Positions 1 to 8,840 of a DNA stretch of 64,000 bases are shown one piece after another. The position numbers and the translations under genes were made by a program. How positions within the stretch are numbered: the stretch's first letter is position 1; each line of letters starts with the position of its first letter. This DNA comes from Thermococcus sp. JdFR-02 (GTDB lineage Archaea > Methanobacteriota_B > Thermococci > Thermococcales > Thermococcaceae), in contig MTLP01000042.1 of NCBI GenBank assembly GCA_002009975.1, positions 228,418-292,417 of the forward strand. Direction: 5' to 3'. The notes under the pieces are model-generated. The model did not search any database, had not been told where the DNA came from, and saw only the letters and a list, made by a program, of their open reading frames with translations.

Positions 1-962
1 TTCTCTTTATAAAGGCGATATGAGATTACACTCGCAAGAGATCCTATCAAAGTTCCAAAACCTCCAATACTAACGCCCCAAAGCAAAGCCTTCCAATCGC
101 TTGTAAAGTCTGCAAATAACAGGGCACTTGGAACATTGCTTATTATTTGACTTGAAAATGCAGAATAAAGAAAAACTTGAGCTGAACTTTCTAAACTAAA
201 GCTTAAGATATGTACAAGATTGTCTGTAAAGCCGAAGAAGGCTAGGAATGTCGCCAAAAGGAAATAGTCAATAAACAAAGCCTCTACATTAAACAAGAGA
301 GAGTAAATTATTGGTAAAATGCCAGTCTCAAGAGGCAAAACTCTTAAAACAGCTAAAACAAAGAAAATAAAGAAAACTAAATAAACGTAAGCTCTTTTAT
401 CAAATTTTTCGATTTTTCTGCCCTCTCCTTTGATATTTGCCTTCTTATATGTTATCAACAAAACGAAAGAGAGTGAGACAAAAGTAAAAGGAGCAATGGT
501 CTTAACAAAATCCCATGGATGAATATGATAATAGTAGTAGATGAAAATGTTTTGAGGATTTCCAAATGGTGTAAGTGATGAAGCGCCATTAGCTGTTATT
601 GTTTCTAAAATTACTAAAATAGCCTTGTTCTCAACATTAAGTACTAATGTTAAAGGAACAATTGTTAATAATGCCACATCATTTGTCACAAACATTGAGA
701 GGAAAGCAGTTAGCAGGATTAGTTTTAATGATAGGTAGTTACCTTCTTCAAACTTAGAAGCAACACTATGGAGAAATCCACTCTTTTCTAAGCCTTTAAC
801 GATAACCAAAAAGACAAAAAGGGTATAGATTACTTTAAAATCATTTTTGGAATAAGAAGGTAGTCGTCTTGAATAAAGAGAAGATAAGATTAACCCAATA
901 GAAACCAAAATCAAAAGCCATTCTTCTATGAATCTCCTAATGAACATATTTTCTCTTTTCAT
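1..962 (-). CDS. ArsB/NhaD-SLC13 superfamily membrane transporter (3' end cut by window)
   Basis: The minus strand is open from an ATG at 962 to the window edge without a stop, giving 320 codons of a very hydrophobic protein. It begins MKRENMFIRR and shows about eight or more membrane segments. The motif TNDVALLTIVP followed by TPFGNPQN is typical of the ArsB/NhaD and citrate/SLC13 ion transporter superfamily, where such Asn/Asp-rich re-entrant segments form the ion site. The substrate (arsenite, Na+/H+, dicarboxylate or other anion) cannot be told. The C-terminus lies outside the window. The gene is divergent from the nuclease-like gene at 1198. Confidence 0.8.
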   Translation of the reverse strand, partial: MKRENMFIRRFIEEWLLILVSIGLILSSLYSRRLPSYSKNDFKVIYTLFVFLVIVKGLEKSGFLHSVASKFEEGNYLSLKLILLTAFLSMFVTNDVALLTIVPLTLVLNVENKAILVILETITANGASSLTPFGNPQNIFIYYYYHIHPWDFVKTIAPFTFVSLSFVLLITYKKANIKGEGRKIEKFDKRAYVYLVFFIFFVLAVLRVLPLETGILPIIYSLLFNVEALFIDYFLLATFLAFFGFTDNLVHILSFSLESSAQVFLYSAFSSQIISNVPSALLFADFTSDWKALLWGVSIGGFGTLIGSLASVISYRLYKE

Positions 963-1197
963 TAAAAACAAAATTCGACGGATAATATTTAAATCATTCT
1001 CTCTGAAAAAGAAATTCTTCTAAATAAATAGTAATTGCTCCAAATTTTCAAACTCCAACTTTGTTTAAAATGCTAACGATTGAATTAATTTTTTAGAAAA
1101 TTTTCCTGTTCTAGGATTTATGATACATCTCTCTTAAATAGCTCCCAATAATAATATCTTTAAACATCAACTTCAAATAAATCATCAGGTGCAGAAA

Positions 1198-2073
1198 ATG
1201 GAAAACATTGAGAGGGCGGTCAGAAATGTCCTCAGAAAGGTAAGCGAACATAGAGCACTTTATGAGAAGAACGAAGAAGCTGTAAAACAGCACTTACTTA
1301 GTGAAATATTTCAAGCGCTCAAATGGGACTGGGGAAATCCTAAGGAAGTGAGACCTGAAGAGAGGACAGAAGAAGGAAGGGCTGATTATGCTTTAATCCT
1401 AAATAATAGGGTTGTTGCCTTTGTTGAGGCAAAAAACTTGAGCGTTAATGTTCTTAAGAACGATAAACCCCTTAGACAGCTTGGAAGATACTGCTTTTTT
1501 CAAGGAGTTAAATATGGAATTCTGACGAATGGGATCGAATGGAGAGTAATCAAATCGTTTGAAGAAGGTTCAAGGCTTGAAGATAGGGTTATTCTGAGTA
1601 TAGACCTTGAGAATGAAGCAGTTGAAAGAAGTGCTTTTAAGCTTAGCTTACTTTCTAAAGACAGAATAGAAAAACTTGAAAAACTTTCTGCTTTGTTAAA
1701 AGCTCTTGAAGTCAGTTTTGAAGAATTAAGGAGAGCTGGGTTTAAGGAAGAAGTGATAATCAACTATCTCCAAAGGGCTTCAACTAAAGTGACCGTTGTA
1801 ACCCTTGATAAACTTAAGGAAGATGAAACTCCAAAAGCCCTTTATGTATATGATAAGGGCTGGAAAGTTTTACCACTAACCGAAAAGAGCCTAAAAGGGG
1901 TTTTGCTATCTCTTCTTCTCTATCTAGCAGAAAAAAGTGAAGGAAACGAAAAAGAGGAAATTAAAAGAGCTTATGAGTATCTCAAAAAGCTCCCTCTCGA
2001 AACAGAGAAAGTTCTAAAGCTTCTGCGAGAAATTGAGAACGAGAAGGGAATTAAGATAGCTGTTGAGATCTAA
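1198..2073 (+). CDS. HSDR_N-type (type I restriction R N-terminal) nuclease-like protein
   Basis: A 291-residue protein. Residues about 45-85 contain a PD-(D/E)XK arrangement: a Glu in EVRPE, the Asp of ADYAL, and VEAK after a beta-strand, followed by QLGRYC, as in the N-terminal domain of type I restriction HsdR subunits (HSDR_N_2 family). There is no helicase motor, so this is a solitary nuclease-like domain plus a C-terminal helical region of unknown role. I chose the ATG at 1198 over the GTG at 1189 because AGGTG just upstream is a well placed ribosome binding site. No methylase or specificity subunit is adjacent. Many archaeal proteins of this type are uncharacterised, so a restriction role is only an inference. 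Confidence 0.75.
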   Translation: MENIERAVRNVLRKVSEHRALYEKNEEAVKQHLLSEIFQALKWDWGNPKEVRPEERTEEGRADYALILNNRVVAFVEAKNLSVNVLKNDKPLRQLGRYCFFQGVKYGILTNGIEWRVIKSFEEGSRLEDRVILSIDLENEAVERSAFKLSLLSKDRIEKLEKLSALLKALEVSFEELRRAGFKEEVIINYLQRASTKVTVVTLDKLKEDETPKALYVYDKGWKVLPLTEKSLKGVLLSLLLYLAEKSEGNEKEEIKRAYEYLKKLPLETEKVLKLLREIENEKGIKIAVEI

Positions 2074-2074
2074 A

Positions 2075-2299
2075 TCACTTTGCATGGATATCTACAACTT
2101 CCGCTTTTTCTAAAATCTTTTTTACAACATCGGCTTTGTCTGTGAAAACGCTAACTCTTCCATCTGGATGCTTTTTAACAATAATATCAACCCTCTTCTC
2201 TATTGGATTTGCAAATAGAATACCAACCGGAACTTCAATTTTCTCATATCCTTCAAGCTCTAAATTCGGCAACTCCCTCAACACAAGCTCCACTATCAT
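2075..2299 (-). CDS. Small conserved-looking protein, unknown function
   Basis: A 74-residue protein starting MIVELVLREL. The ATG at 2299 is preceded by GGTGAT at good spacing, so it is preferred over an upstream start at 2311. It is an acidic/basic mixed soluble protein rich in Val, Ile and Lys, with no signal peptide or Cys. Convergent with the nuclease-like gene, whose stop lies one base away. I recognise no family. Confidence 0.6.
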   Translation of the reverse strand: MIVELVLRELPNLELEGYEKIEVPVGILFANPIEKRVDIIVKKHPDGRVSVFTDKADVVKKILEKAEVVDIHAK

Positions 2300-2451
2300 A
2301 AAAATCACCACTAATTGCTTATCTAGTCAAGTATAAACAAGTTTTGGTTCATTTGTCTAATTTCAGAGAGAAAGCTTTAAGCAGCATTGTTGAAAATGGA
2401 TTACAAAGAAAAGTTTAAATAGTAAAAGCCGATTTAACCATGAGGGATAAT

Positions 2452-2538
2452 ATGAGACATGTTTTAATCTCAATAATTGTCATTTTAACAATTACAGTTC
2501 CTCTCAATAACTCAATTAGCAAGGAGGTAGATGGATGA
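2452..2538 (+). CDS. Short hydrophobic leader peptide coupled to the lipoprotein gene
   Basis: A 28-codon reading frame, MRHVLISIIVILT then TVPLNNSISKEVDG, with GAGGGA placed six bases before the ATG at 2452 (an in-frame ATG also lies at 2440). Residues 3-17 could form one membrane segment or an uncleaved signal. Its TGA overlaps the ATG of the lipoprotein gene as ATGA, which suggests translational coupling. A TATA-like AAGTTTAAAT lies at 2411-2420. The coding status is inferred from the ribosome binding site, the overlap and the composition only. Confidence 0.45.
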   Translation: MRHVLISIIVILTITVPLNNSISKEVDG

Positions 2539-3431
2539 AAAAATTTGCCCTTTTGCTTGTTGGAATGCTTTTAATTGGCTTGGCTGCTGGATGTATTGAA
2601 AAAGAGGAATCAAAGACCTCAACAACTTCAACGACTCGAATCTCCTCAACTACATCAACAATAACTCAAACAGAAACTACACCTACCATTGAACAAGAAC
2701 AGCCTGAACAAACTGTCAAGAAAGTCTACACAAGAGAGGAACTCATAAAAAAGCTAGAGGAAATCAAGAGATTCACGTTCCTTGAAAATACCAGCGTAAC
2801 TTTTGATGTAAAAGTAAAGCAGGGAAATTTAACATTTAATGCTGGTGAAGTGAACATAATCACAAAGAAAGTTGGATATGTTGATTTAGAAAATCTTGAG
2901 GCAGATATAAACACCACAACAACGATCTTTCCTGGTGGAGCATCAAGCCTTACAAGAGAGATCATAAAAGACAACAGCGTCTATTTATATGCAAATGGGA
3001 TGTGGCAGAAATTAAGCAATGAAACTTTTGGATTCTCTCCTGAACTTCTGATAAACCTAACCTGGAAGTATAATCTTGTCAGCTTTGTTAAGCTCTATCT
3101 TCAAGAAGAGCCTCAGAATGTGACCATGGCAAATGAGACTCAAGTCTATTATTACACCGTGAAAGATGAAGATTTGGAAGAAATTGTAACTCTCTTTATG
3201 GGAATTGGAAACAACGCTAATATAACTTTCAACGTCAGCAATGGAATATTGGAGATAACCTTCAAAGATGGTATCCTTTACGGCGGCAGAGTTATGTATG
3301 AATTGGAAATCAGGATAAAAGATGTCAATGCAGAGGTCATAGAAAAAGGACAAGAATACGATGAGTTTGTAATAAAAGACATCAACGTGAAGAAGAAAGT
3401 AGAAGAGCCAAAAGAGAGTGTTAAAGCGTAA
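2535..3431 (+). CDS. Secreted lipoprotein, unknown function
   Basis: A 298-residue protein with an N-terminal Lys-Lys, a hydrophobic stretch and the lipobox LAAGC, so the Cys at about residue 20 is probably lipid-modified and the protein anchored outside the membrane. A Ser/Thr-rich spacer (about residues 28-58) follows, as is usual for Thermococcales surface lipoproteins. The rest is a beta-rich domain with several Asn-X-Thr/Ser sequons. AAGGAGGT at 2520-2527 is the ribosome binding site. The start overlaps the stop of a 28-codon leader. Ligand and partner are unknown. Confidence 0.75.
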   Translation: MKKFALLLVGMLLIGLAAGCIEKEESKTSTTSTTRISSTTSTITQTETTPTIEQEQPEQTVKKVYTREELIKKLEEIKRFTFLENTSVTFDVKVKQGNLTFNAGEVNIITKKVGYVDLENLEADINTTTTIFPGGASSLTREIIKDNSVYLYANGMWQKLSNETFGFSPELLINLTWKYNLVSFVKLYLQEEPQNVTMANETQVYYYTVKDEDLEEIVTLFMGIGNNANITFNVSNGILEITFKDGILYGGRVMYELEIRIKDVNAEVIEKGQEYDEFVIKDINVKKKVEEPKESVKA

Positions 3432-3497
3432 AGGTGTATTTGGGTCGTTTAGAAAATCTTTTATCTTTCCCTTATCTTATTTTTCTGATGTGGGACT

Positions 3498-5057
3498 ATG
3501 TGTGAGTATGTATTTAAAAATGGTAAAAAATGCCGTGATGCACCTTTAGAGGGCTCAAAGTACTGTGCCTTGCACATAAGTTTTGAGAAAGGAGAGAGAT
3601 TATTCGGACGTGAAGAATTAAAAAAGCTTAAAGAAGAGGCTTTTAAAAAGAAAATTGAGAAGGGATGGCTGTATTTTGAAGGTGTTTACCTTTATGAAGC
3701 TAAGATTTCAAATGCAAAATTCAAAAAGAACATAATTTTTAACAAATCGAAGATACTCACGCTGAACATAGAGAAATCCGAGATAGATGGTAATATCATC
3801 TGTATAAACATAAACTCCGAAAGGGTTGTAATAATTGATACAAAAGTCAAAAATATTGTTATAAGGAATTCCGAAATTTTTGGGCTTAACATTGTAAAAT
3901 TGTCATTTTATGAGAACGTACTCTTGTATAACAACCAAATCCGTTATATTATGCTCAATGACTTCCATTTTGAGGGCAGAATACCGAAAACAGAAGAAAG
4001 AGAAAGTTATTCTGAGAGGGAGTATCAACTTGGGAAAGTTGAAATTAAAAACCTCTCAAATTTAAGGCGGATTGCAGTAAACTCAAAATATCCTTACTTA
4101 GACACCCTCCTACAGCAGGAAAACATTAAATATTCTGAAATAACGAGGAAAAAATCTAAAGCGAATCTCTTCGCGCTGAGTGGAATAAAATTTGATGAAA
4201 GTCCGAAACTGAGAAGGCAGGTTAGGGTGTCTATTAGAAACGTTAGCGCTCAGCTTGTTATGGAGGATCTCTCCATTCCGGGACACGTTTATATTGCAAC
4301 AAGCAGAATTACTAGGCCTGAATTTATAAATGTGAAAATTCACAACAACCTCATCTTCAACAGGGTTTACTTTGTAAGCGATGAAATGTGGAATTTAACG
4401 GCTCTTCCAAATATTGCAACTGAAGTAACAATTAATGGATACATGCTTGTTGAGGATTGTAGGTTTAGCAACCCAGAGATTGAAGAAGCGGTTTATAAAA
4501 AAGCCAGAAAAATCTGGGAGGAGCATGGAGACAAAGAAAAGGCTGATGAGTATTTCTATCATGAAATGGTGGCGAGAAGAAAGAGGAAACTTAGAAGAGC
4601 TGGACAAAGTTTGAGAAGATTCTTAGAAAAGATTAAGCTTGGGATTATAGGCAAAATTTTTGGACGCATTTTAAAGAAACTCTCCTTTCTTCAAATCCCA
4701 AGAAAACTTCGAAAGTTGATTCTTCTCTTAGAGACATTTGCAGAATGGCTCCTGGCAGATTTAACATGCAAATATGGGACAGATTGGAAGAGACCAATCA
4801 TACTCTGGGTTTTTATGGTCAACATAGTCTTTCCAATCTTATATTACTCCACCCAAAGCGTCTATGGTAATGGAGTTCCTTTAACATCTTTCCTCGCCTA
4901 TGAATACTTTAGCATAGTAACGGCAACCACCCTCGGCTACGGTGACCTTCATCCTCTTGGCATTGGGAGGGTAATAGCCTCAATAGAAGCAATCTTTGGA
5001 ATGTTTATGTGGGCTGTATTCCTAACAGTTTTTGCTAGAAAATATATGAGACACTGA
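3498..5057 (+). CDS. Two-helix K+ channel-like protein with Cys/His knuckle and pentapeptide-like N-terminal half
   Basis: A 519-residue protein of three parts. Residues 1-26 hold C2, C12, C23 and H26 in the pattern C-X9-C-X10-C-X2-H, a probable zinc knuckle. Residues about 50-330 are a long beta-rich region with short repeating units like NAKFKKN, ILTLNIEKSEI and VVIIDTKVKNI, resembling degenerate pentapeptide or beta-helix repeats. Residues about 425-519 form a classic two-helix potassium channel: outer helix, pore, selectivity filter TLGYGD at about 478-483, and inner helix with Gly. Two basic amphipathic segments (about 355-410) precede the channel. The gene stands alone. The cytoplasmic N-terminal half could be a gating or ligand-binding domain; this is inference. 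Confidence 0.8.
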   Translation: MCEYVFKNGKKCRDAPLEGSKYCALHISFEKGERLFGREELKKLKEEAFKKKIEKGWLYFEGVYLYEAKISNAKFKKNIIFNKSKILTLNIEKSEIDGNIICININSERVVIIDTKVKNIVIRNSEIFGLNIVKLSFYENVLLYNNQIRYIMLNDFHFEGRIPKTEERESYSEREYQLGKVEIKNLSNLRRIAVNSKYPYLDTLLQQENIKYSEITRKKSKANLFALSGIKFDESPKLRRQVRVSIRNVSAQLVMEDLSIPGHVYIATSRITRPEFINVKIHNNLIFNRVYFVSDEMWNLTALPNIATEVTINGYMLVEDCRFSNPEIEEAVYKKARKIWEEHGDKEKADEYFYHEMVARRKRKLRRAGQSLRRFLEKIKLGIIGKIFGRILKKLSFLQIPRKLRKLILLLETFAEWLLADLTCKYGTDWKRPIILWVFMVNIVFPILYYSTQSVYGNGVPLTSFLAYEYFSIVTATTLGYGDLHPLGIGRVIASIEAIFGMFMWAVFLTVFARKYMRH

Positions 5058-5087
5058 ATTTCTTAAAATTTTAAGGGAAATGGTTCA

Positions 5088-5729
5088 TCATTCAATCCAG
5101 ATTTCCAATCTCTGCTTTCCTCTTCCAATGCTTGAGCGTTTAAGCTTTTTAATATGTCCAATCTCCTTTATGTCTTTCACATGAGTTCCTCCACAAGGTA
5201 AAATCTCAAAGTCCCTTATCTGTGTTAATCTTGTCTCTCCTTCCCACCAGATCTTCATTTCACCGCCTTCATCAACATACTTGTTGAAAAGCTCAATCAT
5301 CTTTTCCTTGTATTTGTTCAAGTTTTCTGGATATTCAACATCATAACGACCCTTCTCATAGCTTAACCCGCTTCCAGCTATTCTCCAATTTCCTTTACCT
5401 AAGACTTCATTTAAAACATGATCTAAGAGATGCATGGCGGAATGAATTCTCATAAGCTTATAGCGATAATCCCAATCAATTTTTAACTCAACCTCATCGC
5501 CAACTTTAAATTTACTTGCATCTTCAACCACATGCCAAACATTGCCCTCTTCATCCTTGTATACGTCCAAAACAGTTATCCCACTTATCGTTCCTTTATC
5601 GTGAGGCTGTCCTCCTCCCGTTGGATAGAAGATTGTTTGGTTTAGAAGTAAAGCATTCTCTTTTATTTCAAGCACCTTTGCCTTTGCTTCCTTTAGATAA
5701 GCATCTTCATAATAAAGCTTCTTTGTCAT
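5088..5729 (-). CDS. alaX: Alanyl-tRNA editing protein AlaX
   Basis: A 213-residue homologue of the editing domain of alanyl-tRNA synthetase, which in trans hydrolyses mischarged Ser-tRNA(Ala) or Gly-tRNA(Ala). The zinc-site motifs are both present: HSAMH in the middle (HXXXH) and CGGTH near the C-terminus (CXXXH). The N-terminal part with FYPTGGGQPHD is the conserved glycine-rich motif. The length fits the AlaX-M type rather than the shorter AlaX-S. The gene is convergent with the channel gene. Confidence 0.92.
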   Translation of the reverse strand: MTKKLYYEDAYLKEAKAKVLEIKENALLLNQTIFYPTGGGQPHDKGTISGITVLDVYKDEEGNVWHVVEDASKFKVGDEVELKIDWDYRYKLMRIHSAMHLLDHVLNEVLGKGNWRIAGSGLSYEKGRYDVEYPENLNKYKEKMIELFNKYVDEGGEMKIWWEGETRLTQIRDFEILPCGGTHVKDIKEIGHIKKLKRSSIGRGKQRLEIWIE

Positions 5730-5801
5730 TTAAACCACCAAGAATAATACAAGCAAACATCTATAAAATTCTTTTTACAAAAGAAAAAATAAATTAAAGG
5801 A

Positions 5802-7241
5802 TCACCTTCTCTTTATTAAGAATAGTGCGAGCCCTATTAGTATTAAAGCACCAGCCACTGCAGCCATCTGTTTATAGTCCAATTGCGTTGCTTTTTGTTC
5901 TGGAAGGGTGTATTTAATGTATGCTTTCTCAATTCCCTCAAAGAGAGCTTTAACATCTTCCTGATGTGCTCCATATCTTATAAAGATGTTCGCTGTAACT
6001 GAAATTGTGTTTCCATTAACCTTTGTAACTACGGTAAATTTATTCCCTTTTATTTCTCTGCTTATGTTCTTTGGAACTTCAACTATAGTAGCGCTCTTCG
6101 GAAGTACAAACTCCATTTTTAATGTTTGATTGATCTCATTTTGAGACCTGTAGCCCAAATTATAGAAGGAATATCCCAATGTTGGATCAAAGGAGTATTC
6201 ATAGGTCCCGTTGATGAATTTCGTGAAGTTCTGCAGGAGATATCTTGATTCAATCACGAGAGGTCCTTCCTCGTCTATTCCTTTGATCTCCACATTTGCA
6301 CTTTGAACTGTGACAAATTTTGAAGCTAAGCCCCTAACATTGTTTTGCAGTATTAGGTTTGTTACATTTTCAACACCAAGTGACTTTATTTGCGTCTTTA
6401 TAAGTTCTACTCTCTCCTTTGGTTCAATGTATTTATCTTGAACAAAAAGTCTTGTAGTGCCATTTTCGAAGACTTCAGCTTTCAGATATTGCTCATTTTT
6501 AACTTTTTGATAGGTTTCTTCTCCAACTGAGGATGATGTATATCGGATGTAAAATCCTTCATACTCTCCAAAAAGTGCTTTAAATCCTTCTGGAGATAAG
6601 TATGGTTCCAATATGATATCAGATGTAATTATAATCTTGTTACCCTTTACCTCAGACCTCACATAGAATTTGCTTTGATTAAATTCTCTGCTAATTGGCT
6701 TTGGATACTCTATAAGCTCGGCATCACTTGGGAGTTCAATTACGAAATAATTATGGAGCTCAGTCTTATAGGGTAAACCTGTATCTGGTATCTTAGCACT
6801 TGCATACCCTCTCGTTGGATCAACGATTATTTCCCAGTACCCATCGTAGGAATAATATTTAGCAAAACCCTCCGCATATGCTGAAAAGACTATAGTTAAG
6901 TTACCCTCTTTATCAACACCAAGTAGCTTTAAGGTTTGGTTTGATGTCTTTATGCCAAAATTGACTAAGCTGGCAATGTATCTATCTAGTTGGGTCTCCT
7001 CATACTTTTTAATAGCCTCTTCCTTTGTCAAATTAGTTTGGTTTAGTATACGTGAGATTTCCTTTTTGATCTCATCCTTAGGTTCAAGCCAAGAAGTTTT
7101 CATGGTTATTTGAGCATCCCCATTTTCTAAAACCTTAATCTCAAATCTAAACTCCTCCTTATAGAAGGGAACTTCCGAATTTTGGGCATATACAACACCC
7201 AAAAGCAGCCCTATAAGCATCAAACTGAACAATCTTTTCAT
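5802..7241 (-). CDS. Exported, C-terminally anchored protein with a duplicated domain, unknown function
   Basis: A 479-residue protein with a signal peptide (MKRLFSLMLIGLLLGVVYA) and a C-terminal membrane helix ending in LIKRR, so most of it is outside the cell. The ectodomain is an internal duplication: unit 1 starts near residue 28 with FEIKVLENGDAQ and continues to WLEPKDE, and unit 2 starts near residue 255 with LKAEVFENGTTR and continues to YIEPKER. Both units contain an ISREF/ISREIKG strand later on. Several Asn-X-Ser/Thr sequons fit archaeal N-glycosylation. No enzyme motif is recognised. Confidence 0.75.
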   Translation of the reverse strand: MKRLFSLMLIGLLLGVVYAQNSEVPFYKEEFRFEIKVLENGDAQITMKTSWLEPKDEIKKEISRILNQTNLTKEEAIKKYEETQLDRYIASLVNFGIKTSNQTLKLLGVDKEGNLTIVFSAYAEGFAKYYSYDGYWEIIVDPTRGYASAKIPDTGLPYKTELHNYFVIELPSDAELIEYPKPISREFNQSKFYVRSEVKGNKIIITSDIILEPYLSPEGFKALFGEYEGFYIRYTSSSVGEETYQKVKNEQYLKAEVFENGTTRLFVQDKYIEPKERVELIKTQIKSLGVENVTNLILQNNVRGLASKFVTVQSANVEIKGIDEEGPLVIESRYLLQNFTKFINGTYEYSFDPTLGYSFYNLGYRSQNEINQTLKMEFVLPKSATIVEVPKNISREIKGNKFTVVTKVNGNTISVTANIFIRYGAHQEDVKALFEGIEKAYIKYTLPEQKATQLDYKQMAAVAGALILIGLALFLIKRR

Positions 7242-7339
7242 TAAACTACACCTCCATTAAGGGACGTCTCGTCCTAAACATTAGCCGTATTTTGACTATT
7301 TAACCTTATCTCTAAGAAAAGCAGGAATGTTTAAGAACT

Positions 7340-7891
7340 TCAGATTTCCTTCTTTAAAAGCTCAAGCTCATCTATGAGCTCTTTAAAATAATCATAGAAT
7401 TCACTCTGCTTTAAATACTCCAAAGCTTTCCAAAATTCCTCTAAATTTTGAATCCCGGACTTTTCATACTCATAGGCTTGAATGAGCATTTCCAATTTAT
7501 CAGCAAATCTGACTAATCTTCCTTCCAAGCTCGTTTCTTCTTCATATTCCTCAAATAGTTTAAAATATTCCAGTGATCTGCTGTTTAAGCTAATTAAAAG
7601 CTCCATTATGGCTTTTTTCTCAGCTTTCTTCTTGTCTATATATCTTTGAGCTTCAAGAGGCAGATCCGTTATCTTCGCTTCGCCTAGATCATGGAGAATT
7701 GATATTTTTAGAGCTTTTTCAACATCAATTTCAACTCCCCTCTCTTTCAACATATCGGCTAAAACAAGTGTAATTAGAGCAACTCTATAAGTGTGATCAG
7801 CAACACTTTCAGGATTTTTAATTCCTCTCAACAGCCACCCCATTCGTGGAAGCCTCTTTAACTTTCCAGCTTCCAAAAAAAGAGTAAGCAT
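7340..7891 (-). CDS. HD-domain hydrolase, YfbR/HDDC2-like (5'-deoxynucleotidase type)
   Basis: A 183-residue HD-superfamily metal phosphohydrolase. The motif order fits: SVADHTYR (first metal-binding His), ILHDLGEA (the HD pair) and a later FADKLEM (final Asp). Proteins of this group, such as YfbR and HDDC2, remove phosphate from deoxynucleoside monophosphates, so nucleotide-pool maintenance is likely. The gene ends 98 bases from the surface-protein gene and follows the small gene upstream by two bases, so those two are probably one transcript. Confidence 0.85.
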   Translation of the reverse strand: MLTLFLEAGKLKRLPRMGWLLRGIKNPESVADHTYRVALITLVLADMLKERGVEIDVEKALKISILHDLGEAKITDLPLEAQRYIDKKKAEKKAIMELLISLNSRSLEYFKLFEEYEEETSLEGRLVRFADKLEMLIQAYEYEKSGIQNLEEFWKALEYLKQSEFYDYFKELIDELELLKKEI

Positions 7892-7893
7892 CT

Positions 7894-8208
7894 CTACTCC
7901 TCCGTAACATAAAGAATTTTTTCTGTCTCAATTGCCTTCGCAACTATCCCATGTCCAATAAACCTGCCATAAACCCTAACTATGTCTCCTCTTCCAAGAT
8001 AAGGCGTTCCAGAAAACTCTATTTTCAACCCGTTTATGTGAAATATGGTCCTATAACTTGGTAATTCCATGGGTAAAAACTCAACAATCGGCTTATCTTC
8101 AATTTTTCCCTCTAAGACAACATTCTTCCCCCTCATCTTGGGATTAGTTAAATCCTCCGATGTAACAATATAATAATAGTGATGATCAAACTTTATACGC
8201 TTTGGCAT
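7894..8208 (-). CDS. Small OB-fold-like protein, unknown function
   Basis: A 104-residue protein, mostly beta-strand, starting MPKRIKFDHHYYY. GGTGAT precedes this ATG at correct spacing, so the upstream start at 8217 is rejected. The pattern of short strands with Gly turns and the late segment GDIVRVYGRFIG looks like an OB-fold, the kind seen in single-stranded nucleic acid binding proteins, but no defined family is recognised. It is cotranscribed with the HD hydrolase (two-base gap) and divergent from the GTPase gene. Confidence 0.6.
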   Translation of the reverse strand: MPKRIKFDHHYYYIVTSEDLTNPKMRGKNVVLEGKIEDKPIVEFLPMELPSYRTIFHINGLKIEFSGTPYLGRGDIVRVYGRFIGHGIVAKAIETEKILYVTEE

Positions 8209-8264
8209 CACTATCACCTACAAGTTTTAATTCCCTTATAGTGATATATTTAACGGTGGGAGAA

Positions 8265-8840
8265 GTGATAAAGGTTGCGATTATTGGAGCAGAAAATGTT
8301 GGTAAAAGTACCCTCATGAACGCACTATTGGGCAGGAACATCTCGGAGATAGCACCGATTCCAGGAACGACTAAAGGGATTATAAGAAGAGCTTTCGGAA
8401 AAGTAAAGATTCCAAAAAGCATTAAAAATCCCTTTGGAAGAGCTGACGAATTTGTGTTAATAGACACTGCAGGACTTTTTGATCCTCAAATGGAGCTTAG
8501 GGGAAAAGTTCTAAGCGAAGAAAAGTTCAAGGAGATAATTAGAGAAATAACATCTTCAGATGTTATAATCCACATGATAGATGCACAGTTTGGATTACAT
8601 AGGGGAATGGAAAAGCTTCATCATCTCCTAAAGTTCCGGTATGAAAAGCCAATTATAGTCGTAATAAACAAGATAGACTTAGTTCCCAGAGAAAAAGTTG
8701 AGGAGCTAAGGAGAATTGTTAAAAAGAGACTTGAGCAGGAACCAATTTTGTTGTCTCTGGTGACTTATGAGGGATTTAACGAGCTTTTAAATGCTTTGGT
8801 TTATTATGCTCAGTACGCAAAGAAAAATAGTTCCCTTTAA
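8265..8840 (+). CDS. Era/Der-like small GTPase
   Basis: A 191-residue P-loop GTPase. All G motifs are visible: G1 GAENVGKST, G2 Thr in PGTTKG, G3 DTAG, G4 NKID, and a late G5-like segment. The TrmE-Era-EngA-like class is indicated by the PGTT switch I. I chose the GTG at 8265, with GGTGGGAG just upstream, because the longer frame from 8202 would run through the promoter and start of the divergent gene. Its last 65 bases overlap the end of a convergent gene. The cellular partner is unknown; related proteins act in ribosome or RNA maturation. Confidence 0.85.
   Translation: MIKVAIIGAENVGKSTLMNALLGRNISEIAPIPGTTKGIIRRAFGKVKIPKSIKNPFGRADEFVLIDTAGLFDPQMELRGKVLSEEKFKEIIREITSSDVIIHMIDAQFGLHRGMEKLHHLLKFRYEKPIIVVINKIDLVPREKVEELRRIVKKRLEQEPILLSLVTYEGFNELLNALVYYAQYAKKNSSL

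Noticed and set aside
8213..8258. TATCAC ... GTGATA pair resembling a TrmBL1-type glycolytic motif
   Set aside because: The known motif has a five-base gap; here the halves are over 20 bases apart, and the neighbours are not sugar genes.
8202..8264. N-terminal extension of the GTPase from 8202
   Set aside because: It would overlap the promoter and start of the divergent gene at 8208; the GTG at 8265 has a good ribosome binding site and begins at the family's usual VIKVAIIGA.
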